Origin: CAG-390 sp051867815
Lineage (GTDB): Bacteria; Bacillota; Clostridia; Oscillospirales; CAG-272
Assembly (NCBI GenBank): GCA_051867815.1
Contig: JBJDZD010000142.1
Location: 1 to 25,666 of the forward strand
DNA length: 25,666 nucleotides
Direction: 5' to 3'
A program made the translations under genes and the position numbers. Below are positions 7,333 to 16,133 of this stretch, one piece after another; within the stretch, counting starts at the first letter, position 1; each line of letters begins with the position of its first letter. Under the pieces are notes generated by a model. That model was not told the DNA's origin and searched no databases. It saw only the letters and a list, made by a program, of their open reading frames with translations.

Positions 7333-8697
7333 TTATTCGATAAAAGTTAATGAGATCTCACCGCTTACGGGGTCGCAGGTGATGGTGATCTTCGTATCCG
7401 AGCCTTCGGTGAGGGAGACGGTGATGCCGGAAATATCAATGCCGGGATTAGTACCGGTACCGACGAGAGCACCGAGAGTGTATTCCTGCGGATAGATATC
7501 GCCGGAGATCGCAAAGCTTGAATTCGTGACAGTTACGCCCTCAAGCTCGGCATCGGCGGAAAGCGTGCCGCAGAGCAAGCCGAAGGAGGGACCTTGCATG
7601 CGCGAGCCTGCCGTGAGGGTGTAGCTGATGTTGTCAAACCTGACGTCCTTTACTGATGCACCGGAAGCGAGCGAACCGAAAAGCCCGCCGTTCGGCTTGG
7701 CGTTATCCGCCTGGACAAAGGTGACGTTTGAGATCGTGTGTCCGTTGCCGACTATCTTGCCGGTGAATGCACCGCCTGCAAGCGCGCTCGACCAGTTAAG
7801 TCCGGTGAAATCGAGGTCAGCCTCAAGATAGAAGCAGGAATCGAGCTTGCTGTTCTTTATGAACTGCTCGGCCGTGGAGATGCGGTACCAATTTCCCTCG
7901 GCAAACTTGGTGTAGACCTTGATCTCGGAGGTCGCACCGATGCCGTGCTCGTAGTCGATCTCTCCGCTGATAGCTTCTGTCAGGGGCGTGCTCATTGCCT
8001 CGTCGAGATATGCGCCGGCAAAGGTCATGCCGTCGATCTCGGGAAAGCCGTTCATGTTAAGCTTGCCTGTTTTGAGATCCCATTCGGGAACCCCAAGGGA
8101 TATCATTTGCTCTTCGGCGTAGAGGTCGAAGCCACCCTCTGCGTTCTGAACGTAAAACTCAAAGTTAAAATAGGGTATCCACGCCGCGTAAAGCGTGAGA
8201 ACGGGAGTGTCGGAGCTTCCGGAACTGCCGTCGGGGACGCAAAGAGTATCGCTTTCGAAGCTCCAGCGTCCGGAATACGTGTATCCCTGCGGAAGTCCGG
8301 ATTCGGAGGTGGGATTGCCGTAATCGTCAAGCGGATTTCCGCTTTCATCCGTGCGCAGATTGCGCTCGCGGTACCAGCCGGCGAAGAAACAGCCGTTTTT
8401 CGATACGCTGAAGGCTCTGTCGCCGCGGCGGCTGTCGTCCGGTGCTATAAGGCTTATGGCATAATTGCCCGATGCGTCCTTTTTCTCGTTTGCGAGGTTG
8501 AAGACGTCAACCACCCAAACGCGCTCGGTGTTTGCAAACGCACCGCCGCTCGGGTCGAAGCGGACGCTTACGGTGTAGCCTTCTTTGTCAAGCTCCTCGT
8601 AGGGCAGCTCCCATTGGGAGCAGCCGCCGAGGATGAAAATGACGGAAAGAAGTGCCGCAAGGAACAGGATCGGTTTTAATTTAATCTTCTTTGTCAT
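7333..8697 (-). CDS. Surface lipoprotein with InlB-like repeats and a GLUG-like region
   Basis: A 454-residue lipoprotein. The signal peptide ends in LGGC with lipidated Cys 26. Residues about 40-175 resemble a Listeria-Bacteroides (InlB B-type) repeat, with VRFDPSGGAF at the start, GCFFAGWYRE in the middle and LTLYAAW at the end. A second such unit is suggested by GMTFAGAYLDEA and EIKVYTKFAEGNWY. From about 275 on, the sequence turns to GLUG-like beta-helix character (FTGKIVGNGHTISNVTF, GGLFGSLASGASVKDVRF, FGLLCGTLSADAELEGV). No catalytic motif is seen, so an adhesive or scaffold role is inferred. The start codon overlaps the last 17 nt of the protease gene and lies upstream of oppA, so it belongs to the peptide-use operon. 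A helper that holds substrate or protease near OppA is possible but unproven. Confidence 0.85.
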   Translation of the reverse strand: MTKKIKLKPILFLAALLSVIFILGGCSQWELPYEELDKEGYTVSVRFDPSGGAFANTERVWVVDVFNLANEKKDASGNYAISLIAPDDSRRGDRAFSVSKNGCFFAGWYRERNLRTDESGNPLDDYGNPTSESGLPQGYTYSGRWSFESDTLCVPDGSSGSSDTPVLTLYAAWIPYFNFEFYVQNAEGGFDLYAEEQMISLGVPEWDLKTGKLNMNGFPEIDGMTFAGAYLDEAMSTPLTEAISGEIDYEHGIGATSEIKVYTKFAEGNWYRISTAEQFIKNSKLDSCFYLEADLDFTGLNWSSALAGGAFTGKIVGNGHTISNVTFVQADNAKPNGGLFGSLASGASVKDVRFDNISYTLTAGSRMQGPSFGLLCGTLSADAELEGVTVTNSSFAISGDIYPQEYTLGALVGTGTNPGIDISGITVSLTEGSDTKITITCDPVSGEISLTFIE

Positions 8698-11600
8698 TTT
8701 TGTTAGTTTCTTCTCCTTCCTTGCCCGCCGACTTCTTCTTGCGCAGCTTTACGAAGTCCGCGACTACTATCGCAACTACCGCAAGCGCAACAACGCCGAC
8801 GACGGCGATGATGATAAGCTTTGCCGAATCAAGTTCTCCGTTCGGTCCCGGCTCGACGGCAGGCTCCGTGGTCTCGGGATTTTCAAGGGTAAGCAGCTTT
8901 TCGATTCTCGCCTCAGCCTCGGTGAGCTTCTGATAATTTGTAACCAGCGCGCGTTGCTCGATGGTGGAGATCGCGTCGTATGCCGCGCGAGCCGCCTCGA
9001 CCGCCGCACGGTCGTCAAGGGATACCGTGTCGGGGAGCTTGCTTATGAGGTCAATGGCAGCGAGCGTTACGCCATCCGCTGCCGCGGCACCCAAAACGGT
9101 TGTGTCAAAGTATTGGCAGAAGATGAAGTTATCGTAATTCTGACCGTTAGTGGGATATACCATGGTGATGGCGTTTTCGATATGACCGATATAGTCAATG
9201 AAGTTGGCGCCGAAATAGGTGGTGTAGGGAGCGTCGGCGGCATTCCACATATAATAGGGTACTATGCCGAGGCCCTCGAAGATGACCTCCTTGCCGGAGA
9301 CGTCGTAGAAGGCGTATTCGCCCGTTGCCGGGATGTTTTGGAAGGATGCAAAGTATTCGTAGTCGAAGGCTTCCTCAAGAATGGGAGCGTTGTAGCTTGT
9401 AAACGTGACGAGCGAAAGCTCGGAGCATCCGAAGAATGCCTTATGGCCTATAGCGCCGACCTCCTTGGGGAGGGTAACGCTCTTGAGCGTTGCTCCGGCG
9501 AACGCCATTGTGGAGATACGAACCGTTCCTTCTGCAACGTCCACGTGCTTGCCGTCGCCCGCGTAGGTGACAAGCTCGAGACCGTTCGGAACGACGCGGT
9601 AGAGTGAGCCTGCGATCACCTTGACGTTTTCGGACAGATCAAACGTGAGCTTGATCTCATCGTAGGTGTTATTGCCAAACTCAACCTTTTCCGTCTTTGC
9701 AAAGGGAACAAGCTCGCACATTGCAAAGGGATTATCGCCGAGATCGGTGAGCTTATCGCCGAGGACGACGGTGAAGGGAGCTTTTTCATCCTTAATAAAT
9801 GCGTGTGAGCCGATGTATTCCGCGCCGGAGAGGTCGATGGAGGTGACGGCGGTGTAAGCAAAACCGTAATCGCCGAGGTAGGCGATGTTTTCGTCGTTTT
9901 CAATCTCGGAAAGTGCTTCGCAGAGTCCGAATGCACCGTCAAGCACGAACACGCCGTCCGAGAGCTTGACACGGGTAAGCTCGGGGCAGGAGAAGAAGGA
10001 GTAGTAGCCGATCTCCTTGACGGATGAAAGGTCAAGCGCGGTCAGCGCAGTCTCGGCGAACGCATATGCGCCGATCATTTCAACGTTTGCAAAGTTTACG
10101 TCCGTAAGTGCAACGCAACCGCAGAAGGTTTCGTCCGCAATTTCGGTCAGCTTTTTGCCGAGCTTGACGCTCTTGAGCGATCTGATATACGAGAACGCGC
10201 CGTAGCCTATCTCCTCGGCAGAGGAGAGATCGACGGAGGTAAGGGACGGAGCGTGATAGTGATAGCGGTATTCGCCGTTTTCATCAAAGGCAACGGTAGA
10301 CATGCCGCTGTCAAGATATTCATAAGTCGCGTCGCCGGAGAATGCATATTCACCCACCTCACCAACGGCAGAGAGGTCAATGCTTGAGAGCATTGTGGCG
10401 TTGAAGAAGGCGTAGTCGCCGATTACGGCATTAGCGCCGAGAGTGACGGTCGTCAGCTCTGCCGCGCCGTAGAAGGCGTAGCTGCCGATGGAGACGTTGC
10501 TGCCGATCGTAAGAGAATGAAGCGGAGAGGTGAATACATAGTAGTATACTCGTTTGTTATCGGGCAGACGGTAGTAGGCGGTGGTCCAGTTGTCGTCTGT
10601 ATCAAGGCAGAAGGCACTGTCGCCGACGGTCACGTCGTTGCCGATGGTAACGGACGCGAGCTGACGGCAGTTGCGGAAGGCGCCGGCGCCGATCTCGGTG
10701 CCGTTTGCAACGGTTACGGATTTGATTTTGGTGTTTTCAAATGCGCCCTCGCCTATGTACTTGACTGTGGAGAGGTCGGGAGTGGAATCAATAGCCGTAC
10801 CGATGAAGGCGTAGTCACCGATCTCGGTGAGTGAGGCACCGCATACGACGGAGACCAGGTTCGGGCAATCCGCGAAGGCGTACGCTCCGATCTCGGTCAC
10901 GCCGGGCATGACGATCTTCGTAACGGAGCTTTGACCCGAGAACGCGCCATTTCCGATTGCGGTTACGGACGAAGGAAGCTCGAGAACGCCCGAGGGGACG
11001 CGCGCGCAGTACAGAAGCGTCTTGCCGTCCTCGCTGAGCAGGTAGGGCTTATTCGCCTGCGGCTTGAAGGTTGCGTTGCCCTCGGCAACTCCGATGCCGG
11101 AGAGAGCGGTGCCCTTAAAGGCGTACTCGCCGATAACGGCAACGTCCTTGCCGAGCGTGATGCTTGAAAGTGCCGAGCATCCCGCAAAGGTACCTGTGGG
11201 AATTACGGAAGCGTTGACCTCAATCGAGGTGAGTGCCGCGCAATCCGCGAACGCATACTGACCGAGCTTTATCTTGGATGCCTCGATGGTGACTGTTTTG
11301 AGCTTGGAGCATCCGGAGAACGCATAAGCGGCGACGGACTGAACTTTTTCCGAAAGGGTGAGCTTTGAGAGGTTCTTGTTGTTTGCAAATGCGTAGTTAC
11401 CCAGCGCAACGCCCTCCTTGAGGTTGAGCGCGCCGGAGATATTGCAATCCATGAAGGCCTTTTCGTTGATGAATTTGACGTTTTCAATGCCCTGTACCGA
11501 AACGAGGGAGGAGCAACCCCAGAATGCGCCGTATTCAATCAATTTAACGGAGGAGGGAATGACGACTCTCTTGAGCTTCGTCAGATTTGCAAAGGCAAAG

Positions 11601-14600
11601 CGGCCGATCTTTTCCACACCCTCGGGAATGATGACTTCTTCGATGGTGTCGTCGCCGATGAACCACTGCTTGGTGGTGGCGTTATCGTCTTCGTAAGCCA
11701 ATTCGTCCTCGGTTTTGGGAACGTAGTCGAAGTTCGAGAAGGCAAATGCACCGATCTCGGTGATCGCAAGCGTTTCGGGGAACGTGACCTTGCCGCCGAG
11801 GCCGAAATAGTGCGTCAACGAAGGTCCGGAGGTGATGAACGGCTCCTTGACCTCGATGGAGATCGACTTGGTGTAATACGTGCTCTTTCCGTCAAGCAGA
11901 ATGTTGACGGAGATGCTTGCGAAGCCTTCCGCTTGCGCCACTATCTTACCGTTTTTATCGACGGTGACGATATCGGGGTTGCTTGACTCGAATACCACTT
12001 CGGTCGCGTTCGGGAAGAAGGCGTCAAGACGGTAGCGCAGTGTTACCGCCTCGGAGGGGTACATGGAGAGGAAGTAATTCTCCCCGACGAACTTCTGCTC
12101 GTCGCCCGTCTGGCCGAGATCACGCTCCGTGGCGTCAAGCTGATAGTAGGCTTTGTCGGTGTAGTAGCCGGTGAGGTAGAAATTATTCGTTACGGGCTTG
12201 TCGAACTTCCGGTAGCCCTCGTCGTTTTCACCGAGAACCGTCAGCTTCAGGTGCGCCGTTTTCTTTGATACGGGGTCGCGCGCAACTATTCTCGCCGTAC
12301 CGGGCTTGAGAGCAATGAGGGTATTGCCGACGATGCTTGCAACCTCGGGGTTTGCGGAGGTGTATTCAAGCAGCTCGCTCCACTCCGTGCCGGGATAGAG
12401 GATGGGGTTCAGCTCGTAGGTCTGATTGGGGCTGAGGGTAACCTCATCATCCTCAAAGTACATGTCGACAAACTTGTCGGGCAGGGAGATATCGTAGGTT
12501 GCCGTGTTGAGCGCGTAGTCGTAGGTGACTATGGTGAAGGTGTTGGAGTTGATGCTGTTTTCTTTTATGGAGGCAACGTAGTCGGTCAGCTCGTAGACCA
12601 CGTAGGAGGTGGAGTTGAAATCCGAATAGATCGCGGTGACGTATTTATCAAATGAATTGAAAACGTATTCACCGTTTTCGTCCGCGCCTACGTAGCCAAA
12701 CTGCGCGCCCATGGAATAGTGGTTGTCGTAGATGGCAACCTTCGCGTAAAGGCGTTCCTTCTCCTCGGAACGGTCGTATTCCGTGTAATACTCAACGCCG
12801 GTGACGGCGGGAGCCTGGAAGTCGACGTAGATGGGGAAGGTGAAGGTGTTCTTCAGGTTCGTATCCGCGCCGCCGTCGCCGTAATCGAGGTAGCCCTTGA
12901 GGGTAACGGTGTAGCGCGTGTTATTTTCAAGCTCGTACTCATACGCATCGAAGCCGACCTCAATGCTTGCGGGGTAGATGGAGCCGCCGTCGCCATAGGA
13001 CTTGCGGACGTAATAATCCGTCTTGGAGAATACGATCTCACCCGTTACGTCGTCCGTGATGGTGATGTCGATATGCTCCGCGCCGCGGAGAAGGCCGCCC
13101 CAAACGTATTCAAGTGAGTGAACCGCGCCTTCGGTGTTGGAGAGGGATATGTATTTGCGGTCGGCGGCTATTATCTTCGACGAAGGATCCTGCTCGAAGT
13201 AGAAGGAGCCGAGGTAGGAAACGTAGTCCTGATAGAGCGAGCCGATGGGGCGCGTTGCATAGGCATCGGGCAGGGTCTTGTCCGCAAGGTCGATGGAGTC
13301 GTCAAGCTCGTCGGCGTTCGTTTCAAAGTAGTCGATGTCAAAGAGGGGAGCAACCGTCCAGTCGCCGTAGAAGGCGAGGAAGGGAACGGAGAGGTCGATC
13401 TCCGTGCCTGCGGTTGCGGTGAGCTTGACAAAGCCCTCAACGTACATGCCGTTCTCAAAGCGGTTCATGTATTCCTTGTCGGCATCCGAGAGGGTAACGA
13501 CGAGGGTAACCTTTGCCGTCGTGCCGGGAGCAACGGTTACGTTGTTGCCGGAGAGGGTGCCGCCCGTGACGTTGGTTATCTCGGCGGTAGTGCCGTTTTC
13601 AAGCAGGTAGCCCTGCTCGTCGACGGTGTATTTGCCGTCGTTGGTTTTGGTATCGCTGATACCCTCGGACATAACTATTGCGGATATATCATAGGAAAGT
13701 GAAGAAGAGCCGAAGTTGTAAATGCCGAACTTCAGGGCGTAGACGCCGCTCTTTTGGGGGTCGTCGCCAAGCTCGATCTTGGATTTATCCATGACGGCGC
13801 CGCCGTTGCGGTCATAGGTGACGACGTATGCCTTGGTTGCAAGGGCACTCGTCAGGTTTGCGAGACCCGCGCCCTGCTTTCTTACCGCGTAGGGAAGGCC
13901 GTTCTTGTTTCTGACCATGTCCGCCGTGGACATGAGCAATCTGTTTACCGTTGCCGCAATCTCAACGTTGTCGTCGGCAATGGCGGTGAAGTTCTCGCGC
14001 ACGTATTGGCGCAGGATGGCAACCAGACCCGCAACGTTGGGGCAAGCCATGGAGGTTCCCGAAATTCTGTCGTATTCCTGACCGGGAACGGAGGAGAGGA
14101 TCATTCCGCCGTGTGCGGTGATCTCGGGCTTGATCTCAAGGTCGGGCGAGGGACCCCAGGAGGAGAAGTCGGACATGAAGGGTCCGGACGCCTGCGAGCG
14201 GCTGATCTTGAGCTTGCCCGTGCCTGCCGCGGCGAGAGCCTCGCCCTCGTCCTGGCTTATCGAGCAGACCGCGATCTTCGCGTCGCCTACCGTCATCTTG
14301 ATGTCGCCGGCTACGTTGTTATAAATAATGATTCCGGCCGCGCCCTTAAGCTCTGCCACCTGTGCCTTTTCCTCAAAGGTGGTCGAGCCGCGGCTGACAA
14401 GCACTATTTTGCCCGTTACGTCAATTCCCGTATAGTCGGCGGAGCGACCTGCACCGGGAATGGTGACGTATTCAAATTCCGCCTCGTCCGAGCCGGAGGG
14501 AAGCAGATCGGCAACGAATTCCTTCTCGTCGGAAACTCTGTCGGTGGCTTCGATATAGTAAATAATCTTGTCGCCGTAGAGCATGTAGGGAGTTTTTGCG

Positions 14601-15862
14601 CCGTTGATCGAAGCAACGCAAAGCGCGCCGAGATAGGTGGAGGGGGAGCCTACGGTTCCGTTGTCGGGGTTGGAGGTGAGGCCGAGGTTACCGTTCTTAT
14701 CCGAGCCGTAGGTGGAGGTGAAGCTGTTGGAAGCCGCAACTACCATGCTGATGCCCAGCTCGCGGATGCGGTCGTAAACGCCGGACATCTGCTCCTTGTC
14801 GGTCTCGCGCGAGAATCCGGCGGAGGTACCGATGGACATGTTGATAACGTCAACCTCAAGCGCCACGCAGTCCTCGAGCGCCGCAAGGATCCAGGAGGCG
14901 CGTGCCGTGTCCTCGATATCGGAGAATATCTTCATTATGGCAAGCTGTGCATTGGGCGCAACGCCGGTGATGACGTCGTCCTTACCTGCGATAACGCCGG
15001 CAACGTGCGTGCCGTGATCGCTGTGGATGGGGAAAACGTCCGCGTCGCCGTCCGCATAGTCGAAGCCGAAGGGAACCTTCTCGCTTATGTAAACGTCGGA
15101 GGCGGTCAAGCCGGACTGCATGCCGGAAGCAACCGTATTTCCGATGAAGCCCTTGACGTCGTCAAAGGTCATGCCGAGCGTGTCGGATGTGAAATTGGAG
15201 GTGGAGAAGGCGGTGTGATAATAGTCAAGGCCCGTGTCAAGCACGGCAACGACTGTTCCCGAGCCGTCGTAGCCGCAGCCGATGCTGTTGAAAATACCGG
15301 TGTCCTGAACGTTTACGGTGTTTTCGACGAGCCGGGTCTCTGCGGATTCGTAGACCTCGCTGACGATGACGTTCGTCTTTTTGCCGAGCGTGCGGCAGAC
15401 GTCCTCAAAGTCGCGCGCGGTGATGATAAGCTCAAAGCCGGCCAAGAGGGTGTCGTAGGAGGTGCCGAGGGAATACTCGATCCCGTCGCTCTTGAGCTTT
15501 TTGATGAGGGAGGCGTTCTTATTCGCGATTCTTTCGCGAATGTCTGCCGCTTCATCCGAGCGGATGAACTCGGAGACGCTCATCGTTTTTGCCGATCTTT
15601 CGTATGCGTCGAGAATGCTGTCGGCATCTACTTCAACGATGAGGGAGATCCGCTGATCGTCCTTGACGGTGCTTGGCAGAGCTACGACGGCATTTGAAAA
15701 ATACTTCGAGATGTCGTTGATGAGCTTGCCGTCAAAGAGGCTGATGTATGCTTCCGCGGAAGCATCGAGTGCCGCATTGACACAAACGCCGACAAGCATG
15801 GCTGTCAGCAGCAAGAGTGAGAGCGCCGCGGACAGGATCTTGATTCGCTTTTGTTTCTTCAT
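8681..15862 (-). CDS. Giant cell-surface subtilisin-like serine protease (S8) with PA, Ig-like and BspA-type LRR domains and a C-terminal TM anchor
   Basis: A 2393-residue exported protease, expected to cut polypeptides outside the cell. A signal peptide (about 1-35) is followed by a likely propeptide to about 185. The S8 catalytic residues are all present: Asp209 in VAVLDTG, His283 in DHGTHVAG, Asn379 in AASNS and Ser604 in GTSMACP. A PA-like insert lies at about 470-555 (KIVLVSRGSTTFEEKA), as in lactocepin and C5a peptidases. Beta-sandwich, Fn3-like sequence follows to about 1130, then two Big_2-like Ig domains (about 1138-1210 and 1262-1340), BspA-type LRR repeats (about 1360-2165), a helical bundle-like segment (2265-2325), and a TM helix (2349-2371) with a basic cytoplasmic tail. 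No LPXTG motif is seen, so the anchor is the TM helix. The ribosome binding site AAAGGA lies just upstream of the ATG. It is the first gene of the operon that ends with Opp genes. Confidence 0.93.
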   Translation of the reverse strand: MKKQKRIKILSAALSLLLLTAMLVGVCVNAALDASAEAYISLFDGKLINDISKYFSNAVVALPSTVKDDQRISLIVEVDADSILDAYERSAKTMSVSEFIRSDEAADIRERIANKNASLIKKLKSDGIEYSLGTSYDTLLAGFELIITARDFEDVCRTLGKKTNVIVSEVYESAETRLVENTVNVQDTGIFNSIGCGYDGSGTVVAVLDTGLDYYHTAFSTSNFTSDTLGMTFDDVKGFIGNTVASGMQSGLTASDVYISEKVPFGFDYADGDADVFPIHSDHGTHVAGVIAGKDDVITGVAPNAQLAIMKIFSDIEDTARASWILAALEDCVALEVDVINMSIGTSAGFSRETDKEQMSGVYDRIRELGISMVVAASNSFTSTYGSDKNGNLGLTSNPDNGTVGSPSTYLGALCVASINGAKTPYMLYGDKIIYYIEATDRVSDEKEFVADLLPSGSDEAEFEYVTIPGAGRSADYTGIDVTGKIVLVSRGSTTFEEKAQVAELKGAAGIIIYNNVAGDIKMTVGDAKIAVCSISQDEGEALAAAGTGKLKISRSQASGPFMSDFSSWGPSPDLEIKPEITAHGGMILSSVPGQEYDRISGTSMACPNVAGLVAILRQYVRENFTAIADDNVEIAATVNRLLMSTADMVRNKNGLPYAVRKQGAGLANLTSALATKAYVVTYDRNGGAVMDKSKIELGDDPQKSGVYALKFGIYNFGSSSLSYDISAIVMSEGISDTKTNDGKYTVDEQGYLLENGTTAEITNVTGGTLSGNNVTVAPGTTAKVTLVVTLSDADKEYMNRFENGMYVEGFVKLTATAGTEIDLSVPFLAFYGDWTVAPLFDIDYFETNADELDDSIDLADKTLPDAYATRPIGSLYQDYVSYLGSFYFEQDPSSKIIAADRKYISLSNTEGAVHSLEYVWGGLLRGAEHIDITITDDVTGEIVFSKTDYYVRKSYGDGGSIYPASIEVGFDAYEYELENNTRYTVTLKGYLDYGDGGADTNLKNTFTFPIYVDFQAPAVTGVEYYTEYDRSEEKERLYAKVAIYDNHYSMGAQFGYVGADENGEYVFNSFDKYVTAIYSDFNSTSYVVYELTDYVASIKENSINSNTFTIVTYDYALNTATYDISLPDKFVDMYFEDDEVTLSPNQTYELNPILYPGTEWSELLEYTSANPEVASIVGNTLIALKPGTARIVARDPVSKKTAHLKLTVLGENDEGYRKFDKPVTNNFYLTGYYTDKAYYQLDATERDLGQTGDEQKFVGENYFLSMYPSEAVTLRYRLDAFFPNATEVVFESSNPDIVTVDKNGKIVAQAEGFASISVNILLDGKSTYYTKSISIEVKEPFITSGPSLTHYFGLGGKVTFPETLAITEIGAFAFSNFDYVPKTEDELAYEDDNATTKQWFIGDDTIEEVIIPEGVEKIGRFAFANLTKLKRVVIPSSVKLIEYGAFWGCSSLVSVQGIENVKFINEKAFMDCNISGALNLKEGVALGNYAFANNKNLSKLTLSEKVQSVAAYAFSGCSKLKTVTIEASKIKLGQYAFADCAALTSIEVNASVIPTGTFAGCSALSSITLGKDVAVIGEYAFKGTALSGIGVAEGNATFKPQANKPYLLSEDGKTLLYCARVPSGVLELPSSVTAIGNGAFSGQSSVTKIVMPGVTEIGAYAFADCPNLVSVVCGASLTEIGDYAFIGTAIDSTPDLSTVKYIGEGAFENTKIKSVTVANGTEIGAGAFRNCRQLASVTIGNDVTVGDSAFCLDTDDNWTTAYYRLPDNKRVYYYVFTSPLHSLTIGSNVSIGSYAFYGAAELTTVTLGANAVIGDYAFFNATMLSSIDLSAVGEVGEYAFSGDATYEYLDSGMSTVAFDENGEYRYHYHAPSLTSVDLSSAEEIGYGAFSYIRSLKSVKLGKKLTEIADETFCGCVALTDVNFANVEMIGAYAFAETALTALDLSSVKEIGYYSFFSCPELTRVKLSDGVFVLDGAFGLCEALSEIENDENIAYLGDYGFAYTAVTSIDLSGAEYIGSHAFIKDEKAPFTVVLGDKLTDLGDNPFAMCELVPFAKTEKVEFGNNTYDEIKLTFDLSENVKVIAGSLYRVVPNGLELVTYAGDGKHVDVAEGTVRISTMAFAGATLKSVTLPKEVGAIGHKAFFGCSELSLVTFTSYNAPILEEAFDYEYFASFQNIPATGEYAFYDVSGKEVIFEGLGIVPYYMWNAADAPYTTYFGANFIDYIGHIENAITMVYPTNGQNYDNFIFCQYFDTTVLGAAAADGVTLAAIDLISKLPDTVSLDDRAAVEAARAAYDAISTIEQRALVTNYQKLTEAEARIEKLLTLENPETTEPAVEPGPNGELDSAKLIIIAVVGVVALAVVAIVVADFVKLRKKKSAGKEGEETNKNDKED
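9368..11782 (-). repeat. BspA-type LRR_5 repeat tract inside the protease gene
   Basis: About 800 residues of the protease are tandem leucine-rich repeats of the LRR_5 (Treponema/Bacteroides BspA) kind, about 22-24 residues each. The recurring core is IGxxAFxxCxxLxxVxL, seen as IGRFAFANLTKLKRVVIP, IGAYAFADCPNLVSVVC, IGSYAFYGAAELTTVTLG and IGHKAFFGCSELSLVTF. Such arrays usually bind protein or matrix ligands. One stretch in the middle lacks the repeat core (near residues 1600-1640, RVPSGVLELPSSV) but the pattern resumes. The repeats are diverged at DNA level. Confidence 0.85.
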
Positions 15863-15928
15863 GTTTCCTTTGCCTTTCGGGATTGAATTACGATTATTTA
15901 TATTAATATATAAATAGCAAGTTTTAAC

Positions 15929-15957
15929 ATTATATCACATTCCGTCTCAATAATCAA
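15929..15957 (-). promoter_or_regulatory. Sigma-A-type promoter of the protease-opp operon
   Basis: On the minus strand the -35 box is TTGATT (15957-15952), then exactly 17 bp, then TATAAT (15934-15929). TGA sits directly before the -10, giving an extended -10. This predicts a start near 15921 and a leader of about 60 nt before the protease ATG at 15862. It is the only strong promoter I find upstream of the minus-strand genes from 15862 down to 206. The surrounding DNA (15890-16070) is AT-rich, unlike the GC-rich genes around it. Confidence 0.75.
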
Positions 15958-16072
15958 TATTTAATTTAATATAAAACATTAAATAATAAATAATTTTCAG
16001 TTTTATATATAGTTATTTACAAAGTGGACGGAGTGCACAAAAAATAAAGACAGTAATTTTACAAAAAATTCA

Positions 16073-16102
16073 TTGATATTGAGAGCCGCTCCGTGATATA
16101 AT
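16073..16102 (+). promoter_or_regulatory. Sigma-A-type promoter of the small lipoprotein gene
   Basis: TTGATA (16073-16078), an 18-bp spacer, then TATAAT (16097-16102), preceded by TGA as an extended -10. The predicted start is near 16109, about 25 nt before the ATG at 16134, with the ribosome binding site AGGGGAG at 16121-16127. It resembles the divergent operon promoter in sequence (shared ATTGAGA after the -35 and GTGATATAAT at the -10). Confidence 0.75.
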
Positions 16103-16133
16103 AGGGCGAAAAAACGAAAAAGGGGAGAAAAAT

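Noticed and set aside
13754..15697. A 647-codon open frame on the plus strand, antisense to the protease gene
   Set aside because: It lies wholly within the protease gene, whose catalytic motifs are clear. The antisense product is Val/Gly/Asp-rich without domains or a ribosome binding site. Long antisense frames arise from the GC-rich codon use.
15863..16072. A riboswitch or small RNA in the AT-rich divergent gap
   Set aside because: Besides the promoters, the 60-nt leader of the protease gene has no conserved aptamer-like core or terminator hairpin I can recognise.
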